DNA of 64,000 bases from Burkholderia pseudomultivorans (GTDB taxonomy: Bacteria; Pseudomonadota; Gammaproteobacteria; Burkholderiales; Burkholderiaceae), in contig NZ_CP013378.1 of NCBI RefSeq assembly GCF_001718415.1, positions 620,001-684,000 on the forward strand. The letters run 5' to 3'. Position numbers and translations under genes: made by a program. The notes below the pieces were generated by a model, which did not search any database, had not been told where the DNA came from, and was given only the letters and a program-made list of their open reading frames with translations. This document shows positions 39,348-47,189 of the stretch, one piece after another (position 1 is the first letter of the stretch; each line of letters begins with the position of its first letter).

Positions 39348-39839
39348 TCACATGCGCGGCACGGAGCGGATGTCCGTGCTGTCGCCGGTCGCCAGGTCGC
39401 GGTCCGTTTCGGGGATCGGCGTGCCGGGGTCGTAGCGCACGACGGCGCCGCGTTCGATCCGGTGCGCGAACGTCGGCGGCGTGTCGACGGTGTCGCCGAA
39501 ACGCGCGCGCACGAACGCGCGCAGCAGCGCGATGCGCGCATTCGGGCCGCGCGCGCCGCAGGTCGACGGGCCGTCGACGAAACATGCGTCGCATTCGACG
39601 ACGTCGCCGCCGCGCTGCGCGACGCGCAGGTCGACGACGCGGTCGAGCACCGCGCCCGCATCGGCCCACGACGCGGACGGCGCGAACTGCGCGTCGAGGC
39701 GCCGCAACGCGTCGCACGCGGCGGTCACGATGACCGTCGGCGCGACTGCGGTGAAGCGCAGCGTGTCTTCGGCGTCCGCGCACAATGCGCGTGCGCACCA
39801 GTAGTCGAGGGCGGTTCCGTCGAGTTCGTCGATTCGCAT
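39348..39839 (-). CDS. DUF2591 family protein
   Basis: A 163-residue soluble protein with the DUF2591 layout: the opening MRIDELDGTALDYWCARA, a middle FAPSASWADAGAVLDR and the C-terminal ARIALLRAFVRARFGDTVDTP. The family (phage NinX-like) is common in phage and bacterial genomes and has no known activity. Here no phage genes surround it, so it seems to be a resident chromosomal copy. It is 26 bases after the phosphatase-family gene on the same strand and probably ends that transcript. Between it and glgE are 154 bases, holding the glgE promoter. Confidence 0.75.
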   Translation of the reverse strand: MRIDELDGTALDYWCARALCADAEDTLRFTAVAPTVIVTAACDALRRLDAQFAPSASWADAGAVLDRVVDLRVAQRGGDVVECDACFVDGPSTCGARGPNARIALLRAFVRARFGDTVDTPPTFAHRIERGAVVRYDPGTPIPETDRDLATGDSTDIRSVPRM

Positions 39840-39865
39840 GCGCAGGCTCCGTCAGGTCGGCGCGC

Positions 39866-40642
39866 TCAGCGCGCAATCGTCATGCCCGACGCGCGCATGC
39901 GCGCGACGAGCGGATAGTGATCGGACGCGTGCCGCGCGCGCACGCTGCGATGCACGGCGACGTCGACCAGCAGTTCGCCCGGATGGATCCAGATCCGGTC
40001 CAGCGAGAACACCGGATACAGCGTCGGAAACGTGCGCGGCGCCGGCGCGCGCCGGAACCGCGTGACGAGCGCCTGCAACGCGCGGCCGCGCACGAACCAT
40101 TCGTTGATGTCGCCGAGCAGGATCACCGGCATCGTGCCGGTGTCGAACGCGGCGAGCAGCCGCTGCACCTGTGCGCTGCGCTCGACGGCCGACAGCCCGA
40201 GATGGGTCGCGACCACGCGGATCGTGCCGATGCCGCAGTCGATGTCGGCGTCGAGCGCGCCGCGCGGCTCGCGCCGATGGAACGACAGGTCCAGCGTGCG
40301 CGCCGCCCGGATCGGGCAGCGCGACAGCACCGCGTTGCCGTAGCGGCGTTCGGCCGTGTCGATCGTCGGGCCGGCCACCGCGTGCATACCGGTCGCGTCG
40401 CGCAGGTGCGCGAGCACGTCGGGCGCGCGCGTGCCGCCGAGCGGCACCTCCTGCAGCGCGATCACGTCCGCATCGAGTTCCTCGATCACGGCCGCGATCC
40501 GGTCGGCCGCGCGCGCCGGCCACGCGCCGTAGCCGCCGCGGATGTTGTAGGTCGCGATGCGCAGGTCGCGGCCGCCGGGCGCGGCGACCGGCGGCGCGTC
40601 GGCCGTGACGACTTCGGGCGGCGCCGCCGCATGCCGGTTCAT
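39866..40642 (-). CDS. Endonuclease/exonuclease/phosphatase family protein
   Basis: A 258-residue protein with the EEP fold found in DNase I, exonuclease III and phosphoinositide phosphatases. Visible are IATYNIRGG near residue 30, the metal-ligand Glu in VIALQEVPLGG, THLGLS, ILLGDINEW with the catalytic Asp-x-Asn, and the closing ASDHYPLVAR with the catalytic Asp-His. No signal peptide is clear. The ATG at 40642 overlaps the stop of the phospholipase-D gene in ATGA; a second ATG at 40648 would add two residues. Coupling to a phospholipase suggests a lipid or nucleic-acid phosphodiester substrate. Confidence 0.87.
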   Translation of the reverse strand: MNRHAAAPPEVVTADAPPVAAPGGRDLRIATYNIRGGYGAWPARAADRIAAVIEELDADVIALQEVPLGGTRAPDVLAHLRDATGMHAVAGPTIDTAERRYGNAVLSRCPIRAARTLDLSFHRREPRGALDADIDCGIGTIRVVATHLGLSAVERSAQVQRLLAAFDTGTMPVILLGDINEWFVRGRALQALVTRFRRAPAPRTFPTLYPVFSLDRIWIHPGELLVDVAVHRSVRARHASDHYPLVARMRASGMTIAR

Positions 40643-42879
40643 CGCCATTGCCGCAGCACCCTGACGAGCAGCACCGACACGCCGACCAGCGTGACGCCGA
40701 TCGCCGCGAGCCAGCCGAACGCGGCCGGGCGCGGATGGCTGAACGCGGCGGTCAGCTGATGCGCGAACGTGACGGTCAGCGCGATGCCGGGCAGCATGCC
40801 GATCGCCGTGCCGACGACGAAGTCGCGCAGCCCGATATGCGAGGCGCCGGCGACCAGGTTCACGACGGCGAACGGCGCGACCGGCAGCAGCCGCAGCACG
40901 GCCATCGCGACGATGCCGCGCCGCCCGATATGCTCGCTGAGCCGGTTCGCGCGCGCGCCGGCGAGCCGGCGCACCGCGTCGCGACCGAGCCAGCGGCCGA
41001 GGCCGTAGGTCGCGACCGCCGCCACCAGCGTGCCGGCGCCCGCATACGCGAAACCCGGCCACGCGCCGAACACGAGCCCGGTCACGGTGATCAGCAGCGT
41101 GACCGGCACGGCCAGCGTCGCCGCGATCACGTAGCCGGCCAGCAGCAGCACCGGCGCGGCGGGCGACTGCGCGAGGCCGGCCGCCGCGTGCGACAGCGAC
41201 GCGACGTTCACGCGCGCGCCGAGCGGCGTGAAGCGCCACGCGAGCGCCAGCGCGGCGACGAGCAGCACGAACGCGCCGAGGACGAAGAAGCGCGCGGTCA
41301 GCGAGCGGTGCTGTTCGCGCGGCACGAATTCGCGCACGAAGCGGTCCGGTTCGATCGGTTGCTCCGGGTCGAGCCGCGCGCTGACCGGCACGAGCGCGTC
41401 GAGCTGCGGCGCGACGGCCGGATCGAGCGTGCGCAGCGTGCGCCCTGCGTGCGCGCGCAGCCGGTCGAGCACCGCGTTCGGGCGCTCGGGCTGCGCGAAG
41501 GCCGCGGCGAGCGCATCCGGCGTCGTGCCGAGATGCTCGGCCAGCAAGCGGTCGCGCGTCGCGGCGATCGCGGCGCGCACGCGTGCGTCGCCGGCCGCCG
41601 CCAGCGCGATGCAGCATTCGGTGTCGAGCAGCATCGAGCGGTTGTTGAGGTTCGCGCTGCCGATCAGCAGGCATTCGTCGTCGACGATCGCGAGCTTGCT
41701 GTGCACGTTGACGCAGGCTTCGCCGAGGCCGTCGACGTGCGGATACAGCAGCCGGTAGCGGCCGAAGCGGTCGGCCGATTCGAGCGTCGCATGCAGCCGC
41801 GCGCGCAGCACGCCCATCGTCGCTTCCTGCAGCCAGCCGCTCTGCACGCGCGGCGCGACCACCGTCACGTCGGGGCCGTCGGCGTCGGCCAGCCGCGCGG
41901 ACAGCGTCTCGCGCACCACGGCCGCGGTGAAGTACTGATTCTCGATGTACAGATGGCGGCGCGCGGCGCGGATCGCATCCTCGATCAGCGCGCGCACCTG
42001 CAGGACCGGCTCGCGGTCGCGATGGCGCGGCGCGGTGTACGCGATGCCGAGCTGCACGTCGCGCACGTCCACGCGTGCATCGGGCGGCCACCGGTCTTCG
42101 TCGTCGTCCGGCCGCCCGCGGTGCCGGTGCGCGCGGATCGCGATCGGGCGTCCGCAGGCGCGCAGCCAGCGCGCACGGGCCTGCCTGCCGATCTCGGCCG
42201 CCGCCTCGCCGTCGAACATCGCCTGCACGTCGTGGAACGGGCCGTACGGCGCGCCGTTCTGGTCGCGGCGGCGTGGTTCGTCCGCCGCATGAGCGGAGGT
42301 GTCCCAGCGCGCGCGCGTGAGGTCGAGGCCGCCGACGAACGCGAGCCGGTCGTCGATCACGACGAGCTTCTGATGATGCGATGCGCCGCGCGGATGGGCG
42401 TCGTCGAGCCGGAACGCGATGCCGCGATGCGCCTGCCAGCCGGCGCGATAGACCGGCGGCCAGTCGCGTTCGAGCGCGTAGATCATCGCGAAGTCCCACG
42501 CGAGCACGTAGATGCGCAGGCGCCGGCGCGCCGCCGCGAGCGCGTGCAGGAACGCGGCGAGCGGCTCGGGCCAGCCGTCGCGCGCGCCGCCCGGCACGAG
42601 CTGCATGCGGCTGTCGACGTCCCAGCCGACGATGAACACCGTGTGGCGCGCCCGCAGCAACGCGGCGCGCAGCGTCGAGAAATAGGCGTCGCCGTCGACG
42701 AGCGTCGCGAAGCGGTCCGCATGACGGATCGTGTCGCAGTTGCGTCCGCATTCGAGCAGGCCGTGCCGGACGATGTCGTTCGCGCCCGGCGTGCCGGCGC
42801 GGGCGTCGCCGGAACTCGCCGCGTGCGCGGGGGCCGCCGGCGGCCGGCCGGTGCGGGTGGCCCGGGCCGGCACGATCAT
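40639..42879 (-). CDS. Phospholipase D/cardiolipin synthase-like protein fused to a VTT (DedA/TMEM64) membrane domain
   Basis: A 746-residue fusion. The N-terminal half has two phospholipase-D HKD motifs, HHQKLVVIDD near residue 170 and VHSKLAIVDD near 392, each followed by the usual Gly-Ser/Gly-x-x-Asn segment. This catalytic pair hydrolyses or transfers phosphatidyl groups. The C-terminal part (about 530-740) has several transmembrane helices and the VTT-type GLVFGAWPGFAYAGAGTL and RLLPVAPFAVVNLVAGAS motifs of TVP38/DedA proteins, which move or scramble lipids. So the protein may couple phospholipid chemistry to bilayer transfer. The start overlaps the stop of the upstream small gene in ATGA. 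Confidence 0.9.
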   Translation of the reverse strand: MIVPARATRTGRPPAAPAHAASSGDARAGTPGANDIVRHGLLECGRNCDTIRHADRFATLVDGDAYFSTLRAALLRARHTVFIVGWDVDSRMQLVPGGARDGWPEPLAAFLHALAAARRRLRIYVLAWDFAMIYALERDWPPVYRAGWQAHRGIAFRLDDAHPRGASHHQKLVVIDDRLAFVGGLDLTRARWDTSAHAADEPRRRDQNGAPYGPFHDVQAMFDGEAAAEIGRQARARWLRACGRPIAIRAHRHRGRPDDDEDRWPPDARVDVRDVQLGIAYTAPRHRDREPVLQVRALIEDAIRAARRHLYIENQYFTAAVVRETLSARLADADGPDVTVVAPRVQSGWLQEATMGVLRARLHATLESADRFGRYRLLYPHVDGLGEACVNVHSKLAIVDDECLLIGSANLNNRSMLLDTECCIALAAAGDARVRAAIAATRDRLLAEHLGTTPDALAAAFAQPERPNAVLDRLRAHAGRTLRTLDPAVAPQLDALVPVSARLDPEQPIEPDRFVREFVPREQHRSLTARFFVLGAFVLLVAALALAWRFTPLGARVNVASLSHAAAGLAQSPAAPVLLLAGYVIAATLAVPVTLLITVTGLVFGAWPGFAYAGAGTLVAAVATYGLGRWLGRDAVRRLAGARANRLSEHIGRRGIVAMAVLRLLPVAPFAVVNLVAGASHIGLRDFVVGTAIGMLPGIALTVTFAHQLTAAFSHPRPAAFGWLAAIGVTLVGVSVLLVRVLRQWR

Positions 42880-43214
42880 TGTGTATCGACGCCCCGGCCG
42901 CCGTCGATGCGCTGCAGCAGCGCGTCGCAGCGCGCCCGCAGCGCACGCAGTTCCGGGGAACGCGCGTCGAGCCGCACGTAGGTGCCGTCGGCCGGATCGC
43001 CGTGCGCGGTTGCGATGTCGTAGATGCCTTGTGCGATCGTCACCGAAGCGGCCGCGATGCGGATCCGGTCGAGCCAGTCGCACTCGGCGCGATGGCAGGC
43101 GAGCCAGGCGCGCTGCGCGCCGACGAGCTGGCTGGTGGTGAGCCATGCGCCGGACCGCATGCGCGCGGCCAGCTGGCTCGTCACGAGATAGGAGAGCAGG
43201 TCGGTCCGTGTCAC
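42876..43214 (-). CDS. Protein of unknown function, 112 residues, GTG start
   Basis: A 112-residue soluble, helical protein. The start is the GTG at 43214, because AAGGAG lies 6 bases upstream (43226-43221) and the in-frame extension to an earlier ATG has the composition of non-coding sequence. It carries LLSYLVTSQLAARMRSGAWLTTSQLVGAQRAWLACHRAECDW across its first half (described here in pieces: LLSYLVTSQL, then GAQRAWLACH), then a helix with AAASVTIAQGIYDIATAHG. I do not recognise the family. It is the first gene of the phospholipase-D group and is coupled to it by ATGA. Confidence 0.6.
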   Translation of the reverse strand: MTRTDLLSYLVTSQLAARMRSGAWLTTSQLVGAQRAWLACHRAECDWLDRIRIAAASVTIAQGIYDIATAHGDPADGTYVRLDARSPELRALRARCDALLQRIDGGRGVDTQ

Positions 43215-43406
43215 GCGGAACTCCTTGAGGATGTGGGTGAGAACAGGTCCGTACGCCGGCGAGGGCGGGCAGCATCCGGCGGTGCGCCGCGCATGTCGGT
43301 CGGCTCCTTTGCGAGGACGCGACCTGGACGTCGTCGGTGTCGGGCGCTTCGTTCGGCGGCTGGACGGGCGGCAGGGCCGCAAGCCGCGTGCCGGCCCGCC
43401 GGCACC

Positions 43407-43422
43407 GGGCACGAAGCGTGCG
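43407..43422 (+). promoter_or_regulatory. Weak sigma-54-type promoter candidate for the 43505 gene
   Basis: GGGCACG-AAGC-GTGCG has GG (43408-43409) and GC (43420-43421) 10 bases apart and a good GGCACG half. It lies about 83 bases before the ATG. No upstream dyad was seen. Confidence 0.3.
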
Positions 43423-43504
43423 CGCCGGGCCGGCGGCGCGCGCGGCGATCATGCGGCGCGTATTTTTTGCACCGGCATCGCAGATAAGCACAGGAGGCCA
43501 CACC

Positions 43505-43747
43505 ATGCAGCATCAACAGGACGCACAGGTGCGCGATCCCTATCGCGGCCACGAGATTCGCGTATGGGCGCGGCGCAACGCGGGCGGCGCGTGGCGCGAC
43601 GAGGTGCAGGTCTACGTCGACGGCGCGCGCATCGAGCTGACCGTGCCCGCCGCCGACGGTCCCGACTGGATGACCGAGGACGAAGCGCTGCGCGCGGGCG
43701 TCGAGCGCGGCCGCTACCTGATCGACAAGCGCATCGACGACGACTGA
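43505..43747 (+). CDS. Protein of unknown function, 80 residues
   Basis: An 80-residue acidic soluble protein; AGGAGG precedes the ATG at 43505. It reads as a short beta sheet (YRGHEIRVWARRNAGG, then DEVQVYVDGARIELTV) followed by a helix (TEDEALRAGVERGRYLIDK). This strand-strand-helix plan is common among small uncharacterised proteobacterial proteins, and I cannot name the family. It is 72 bases before sdhB, with a perfect palindrome between the two. Confidence 0.65.
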   Translation: MQHQQDAQVRDPYRGHEIRVWARRNAGGAWRDEVQVYVDGARIELTVPAADGPDWMTEDEALRAGVERGRYLIDKRIDDD

Positions 43748-43762
43748 GCTCCGCCGGTATGG

Positions 43763-43778
43763 CGCTTGCGCGCAAGCG
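43763..43778. repeat. Perfect 16-base palindrome between the 43505 gene and sdhB
   Basis: CGCTTGCGCGCAAGCG reads the same on both strands. There is no T-run after it, so it is not a standard terminator. It may be an operator or a stem that attenuates read-through into sdhB. Confidence 0.35.
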
Positions 43779-43819
43779 GCCGTTCCGCGGCCGCGAGCCG
43801 CCGCCTGCCAGGAGAAACG

Positions 43820-44527
43820 ATGAGCGATCCGCGCACCCTCCATATCTACCGGTACGACCCCGACCGCGACGCGCAGCCGTACATGCAGCGCTTCGACATC
43901 GAGCTCGACCCGGCCGACCGCATGCTGCTGGACGTGCTCGGCCGCGTGAAGCGCAGCGACGAGACGCTGTCGTACCGGCGTTCGTGTCGCGAAGGCATCT
44001 GCGGTTCGGACGCGATGAACATCAACGGGACCAACGGGCTCGCATGCTTGACGAACATGCAGTCGCTGCCGCGCGAGATCGTGCTGCGGCCGCTGCCGGG
44101 CCTGCCGGTGGTGCGCGACCTGATCGTCGACATGACCGATTTCTTCAACCAGTACCACTCGATCAAACCGTATCTGATCAACGACACGCAGCCGCCGGCG
44201 CGCGAGCGGCTGCAGTCGCCGGCCGAACGCGATCAACTCGACGGGCTGTACGAATGCATTCTGTGCGCGTGCTGTTCGACGCAGTGCCCGAGCTACTGGT
44301 GGAACCCGGACAAGTTCGTCGGGCCGGCCGGCCTGCTGCAGGCGTATCGCTTCATCGCGGATTCGCGTGACCTGGCGACGGCCGAGCGCCTCGACGATCT
44401 CGAGGATCCGTATCGGCTGTTCCGGTGCAGGACGATCATGAACTGCGCGGAGGTGTGCCCGAAAGGCCTGAGCCCGGCGCGGGCCATCTCGGAGATCCGC
44501 GCGATGCTGGTGAGAAGGGCGGTTTAG
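43820..44527 (+). CDS. sdhB: Succinate dehydrogenase iron-sulfur subunit, isolated copy
   Basis: A 235-residue iron-sulfur protein of respiratory complex II. It carries electrons from the flavoprotein to quinone through three clusters. The [2Fe-2S] site is in SCREGICGSDAMNINGTNGLAC (given here as SCREGICGSD and GTNGLAC). The [4Fe-4S] and [3Fe-4S] sites are in ECILCACCSTQCPSYWW and RTIMNCAEVCPKGLSP. All ligand cysteines appear present, with one extra Cys at CACC. Length matches the family. AGGAGA precedes the ATG. No sdhA, sdhC or sdhD is nearby, which is unusual, so it is probably a second copy or serves complexes encoded elsewhere. Confidence 0.92.
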   Translation: MSDPRTLHIYRYDPDRDAQPYMQRFDIELDPADRMLLDVLGRVKRSDETLSYRRSCREGICGSDAMNINGTNGLACLTNMQSLPREIVLRPLPGLPVVRDLIVDMTDFFNQYHSIKPYLINDTQPPARERLQSPAERDQLDGLYECILCACCSTQCPSYWWNPDKFVGPAGLLQAYRFIADSRDLATAERLDDLEDPYRLFRCRTIMNCAEVCPKGLSPARAISEIRAMLVRRAV

Positions 44528-44567
44528 CGGAACGGTGCGCGCCGGTCGCGGCGCTGCGTTTCAGGGT

Positions 44568-44580
44568 TGAAACACATCGC
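44568..44580 (+). promoter_or_regulatory. Distal copy of the enhancer-type element before tadE
   Basis: TGAAA-CAC-ATCGC keeps the left arm and outer spacing of the TGAAACATTT element. It is 128 bases upstream of the proximal copy at 44696. Confidence 0.3.
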
Positions 44581-44695
44581 ACGGCGTTGCGCGATTCGCC
44601 GACCGATCGTGCCGAAGTGCGACAGGCGTCGGCGTGCCGATCGCCGCGCTCTGTGCCGTTTTCTCCGCGTGTGCGCGAGCCGATCGATTCAGCGT

Positions 44696-44708
44696 TGAAA
44701 CATTTTGT
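44696..44708 (+). promoter_or_regulatory. Proximal enhancer-type element before tadE
   Basis: TGAAA-CAT-TTTGT ends 69 bases before the -24 GG of the promoter at 44776. Its first ten bases are identical to the elements at 51128 and 51292 before the flp genes. The 44528-44948 interval holds no gene other than these sites. Confidence 0.5.
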
Positions 44709-44775
44709 CCTGTCGGCGCGCTCGCAAAGCGGCGCGCCGGGCGGCCGTTCGCGTCCGGCCGCGGCGCCGCGCGCA

Positions 44776-44791
44776 TGGCATGGATTCTGCA
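44776..44791 (+). promoter_or_regulatory. Sigma-54-type promoter of tadE-tadG
   Basis: TGGCATG-GATT-CTGCA matches 10 of 12 fixed positions, with GG (44777-44778) and GC (44789-44790) 10 bases apart. Transcription would start near 44802, about 147 bases before the tadE start codon. Confidence 0.65.
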
Positions 44792-44948
44792 TCTTCCCCG
44801 AAAAATCCCGACATACGCGAGCGGCAGCGATGCGGTGCCGCCGATCCCGGCGGCGCGTGCGCGCGGAATCGCGATTGAAAAGAAAGGCGGGTTTTAAATC
44901 CGGTCCATTCCGGCGAATCCGGAATCGACGCGATACGGGGATCGAAAA

Positions 44949-45359
44949 ATGACACGGAAAAATCAAAAAGGCGTCGCGGTGGTCGAGTTTGCGTTCGTGC
45001 TGCCGGTGCTGCTGCTGATCATGTTCGGCATCGTCGAATTCGGCCTGTTTCTCTACGACAAGGCGGTTATCACGAACGCGAGCCGCGAAGGCGCGCGGGC
45101 CGGGATCGTGCTGAGCAACCCGCCGCCGACGTCGAGCAGCGTGCAGACCGTCGTGCAGAACTACACGTCGAACCATCTGTTGACCTTCGGCATGCAAAAT
45201 ACGCCGACGGTGGCGTCCAGCGGCGTCGGCGGCAGCTTCGGCACACCGGCGACCGTGACGGTCCAGTACCAGTTCAGCGGACTGGTGCTGGGCCAGTTGT
45301 TCACGGCACTCAACGGTCCGATCACGTTGAGTGCGACGACGACGATGAACAACGAGTGA
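44949..45359 (+). CDS. tadE: TadE-like pilus assembly pseudopilin
   Basis: A 136-residue protein with a prepilin-like N-terminus. Gly8 is followed by VAVVEFAF, with Glu at the +5 position after the Gly, and a hydrophobic stretch (about 9-33) follows, so the TadV peptidase could process it. The segment RKNQKGVAVVEFAFVLP and the later ASREGARAG are typical of TadE. TadE helps assemble Flp type IVb pili from the periplasm side. The rest is Ser/Thr/Gly-rich beta-type sequence. It is the first gene after the sigma-54-type promoter at 44776 and is followed by tadG after 10 bases. Confidence 0.9.
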   Translation: MTRKNQKGVAVVEFAFVLPVLLLIMFGIVEFGLFLYDKAVITNASREGARAGIVLSNPPPTSSSVQTVVQNYTSNHLLTFGMQNTPTVASSGVGGSFGTPATVTVQYQFSGLVLGQLFTALNGPITLSATTTMNNE

Positions 45360-45369
45360 GACGGCCATC

Positions 45370-46485
45370 ATGCGCACGACAAAATCGATGAAGCGCCAGC
45401 AGGGCGCCGTGGCCATCATCGTCGGCATGGCGATGCTCGCGTTGTTGATCGTCGCGGCGCTCGCGATCGACATCGGCAACCTGGCGATCGCCCGCAACGA
45501 GACGCAGAACGCCGCCGACGCCACCGCGCTCGCCGCGGCCCAGTGCCTGTATCGCCACACGGCCTGCAGCAACACCACGGCGACCCAGCCCGACTGGTCC
45601 GGCGCGCAGGCCGAGGCGAGCACGTTCGCGCCGTCGAACACGATCCAGGGCGGGGCGGTGCAGGCCGTGACGGCCAATCCCGGCTATTGGGACGTGACCA
45701 ACCCGTCGGCCGGCCTGCAGGCGCAGTCGATCACGCCGACCAGCACCGAGCTGCCCGCGGTCCAGGTCGTGGTAGCCAAGGACGGCAGCAATGCGAACGG
45801 ATCGGTGCCGGCCTACCTGTCCGGCGTCATGGGCTTCGGTTTCCTGAGGACCAGCGCCGTCGCCACCGCCGTCGTGTCGTGGCCGGGGAGTGTCGGCCCG
45901 GGCGGATTGTTCCCGTTTGCGCTGTCGCAGTGCCTGTACGCGGCCTACTGGAACTCGGTGACCCATTCGCCGGCACTGGCAACGAGCACCGCGCCGCTGC
46001 CCGGTCAGACGGCTGCGCAAACGGTCGGCCAGCCGTACGTGTTCCAGGTCGGCTCGTCCTATCACATCAACAACTGCGAAGCCGGGCAGTGGACGACTTT
46101 CGACACCAACAACCAGAGCTCGAGCTATATGGTCGGCCTGATCACGGCCGGCAATCCGAACAGCATGTCGGTCGGCCAGAACACGTTCCTGCAGAGCGGC
46201 ACCGAAAGCAACGGGTATCACGCGGTCGCGTCGTGCAGCCAGGCCGGGGACGGCAGCTGCGCGTGGGAGACGGTAGCGGTCGTCAACACGGTGACGACGA
46301 CCCAGGGCACGCCTCAGCCGATCGTCGCGTTCGCGTGCGTTCATATCCTGAGCGAATCGGGCAGCGGCAAGAACGCGACGATCTATCTGCAGATGGCCAA
46401 CAATCCCGACCGGTGCCAGACCGGCAATTCCGGCGGCGTCGGGCCGAACTACGGCGCGATCACGCCGCCTCGCCTGGTTCAGTAG
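45370..46485 (+). CDS. tadG: TadG-like Flp pilus assembly protein
   Basis: A 371-residue protein with one N-terminal membrane segment (about 20-41) preceded by MKRQQGAVAIIVGMA. The motif IDIGNLAIARNETQNAADATALAAAQ just after the membrane segment (given as IDIGNLAIARNETQN) defines TadG/DUF2134-type proteins. The remaining 300 residues are Thr/Ser/Asn/Gly-rich with several Cys and would lie in the periplasm. TadG is thought to anchor or stabilise the pilus machinery. No von Willebrand domain is evident. A second in-frame ATG at 45388 (MKRQQ) is possible. It is the end of the short tadE-tadG unit. Confidence 0.88.
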   Translation: MRTTKSMKRQQGAVAIIVGMAMLALLIVAALAIDIGNLAIARNETQNAADATALAAAQCLYRHTACSNTTATQPDWSGAQAEASTFAPSNTIQGGAVQAVTANPGYWDVTNPSAGLQAQSITPTSTELPAVQVVVAKDGSNANGSVPAYLSGVMGFGFLRTSAVATAVVSWPGSVGPGGLFPFALSQCLYAAYWNSVTHSPALATSTAPLPGQTAAQTVGQPYVFQVGSSYHINNCEAGQWTTFDTNNQSSSYMVGLITAGNPNSMSVGQNTFLQSGTESNGYHAVASCSQAGDGSCAWETVAVVNTVTTTQGTPQPIVAFACVHILSESGSGKNATIYLQMANNPDRCQTGNSGGVGPNYGAITPPRLVQ

Positions 46486-46789
46486 GCGCGGCCGGGGATC
46501 GGACCACAATCCTTCGGGCCGTTCTCGCTCGATATGCGGCGACGGCGGCTTGCGTCGCACGACGTCCCGATTTGCCGAAGCGTGCGTGCGCGGTGTTCAT
46601 TCGGGGATATCGTTGCGTTGACATCCATCCGAACGGAACCGCGCGTGCGTCGCCGGAGCCGTTCGCCGAGACGGCGCGTGCCGCGTTGTCGCCGAATCCG
46701 GCCGATCCGACGGCACGCAGCGTGACGGCGACCGTACCCGCTTCGTGCCATGCGACGCGCACGCCGATCGTCCGGATCCGCACCGTTCC
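46486..46789. other. Convergent intergenic region without recognisable gene
   Basis: This 304-base stretch lies between the ends of tadG (plus) and the GtrA-like gene (minus). Open frames in it are short, overlap each other and have no ribosome sites. I see no clear terminator with a T-run on either strand. Confidence 0.5.
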
Positions 46790-47173
46790 CTACCGATACG
46801 TCCACATCCGGTGCAGCACGAATGTGACCGGCGGCACGAACAGCGTGATCACGACGATGCTCCAGCCGCGCGCGAGGCCGAGCGCTTCGGTGCCGTGCGC
46901 GACCAGCATCGTTTCCGCGAGGCCGCCGAACGCCACGACGACGAAGCGCATCATGTTACGCCGGCGCACGGTCGACGAAAAACTCCACAGCGTATTCGCG
47001 AGATACGAAAACACCGTCGCGCAGACGAACGCGACGGCATTCGCGACGACCTGCGTCGCGTCGACGAGCGCGAACATCGCGGACGCGATCAGCGCGTGGA
47101 TCGCGGTCGAGCAGAGCCCGGACAACCCGAAACGGAGCAGCCGCGCGCGCTCGGACTGAAGGAGGGCGATCAT
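46790..47173 (-). CDS. gtrA: GtrA family membrane protein
   Basis: A 127-residue protein with four hydrophobic helices, the GtrA plan. RLLRFGLSGLCSTAIHALI opens the domain, NAVAFVCATVFSYLANTLWSF forms helix 2-3 with the typical Asn, and TFVLHRMWTYR closes it. GtrA proteins are proposed to flip polyprenyl-phosphate sugars across the inner membrane. It lies 16 bases after the GtrB-like glycosyltransferase gene, its usual partner. It is the last gene of a four-gene minus-strand unit inserted between the two halves of the Tad locus. Confidence 0.9.
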   Translation of the reverse strand: MIALLQSERARLLRFGLSGLCSTAIHALIASAMFALVDATQVVANAVAFVCATVFSYLANTLWSFSSTVRRRNMMRFVVVAFGGLAETMLVAHGTEALGLARGWSIVVITLFVPPVTFVLHRMWTYR

Positions 47174-47189
47174 CGTCGTCGCCTGCCGC

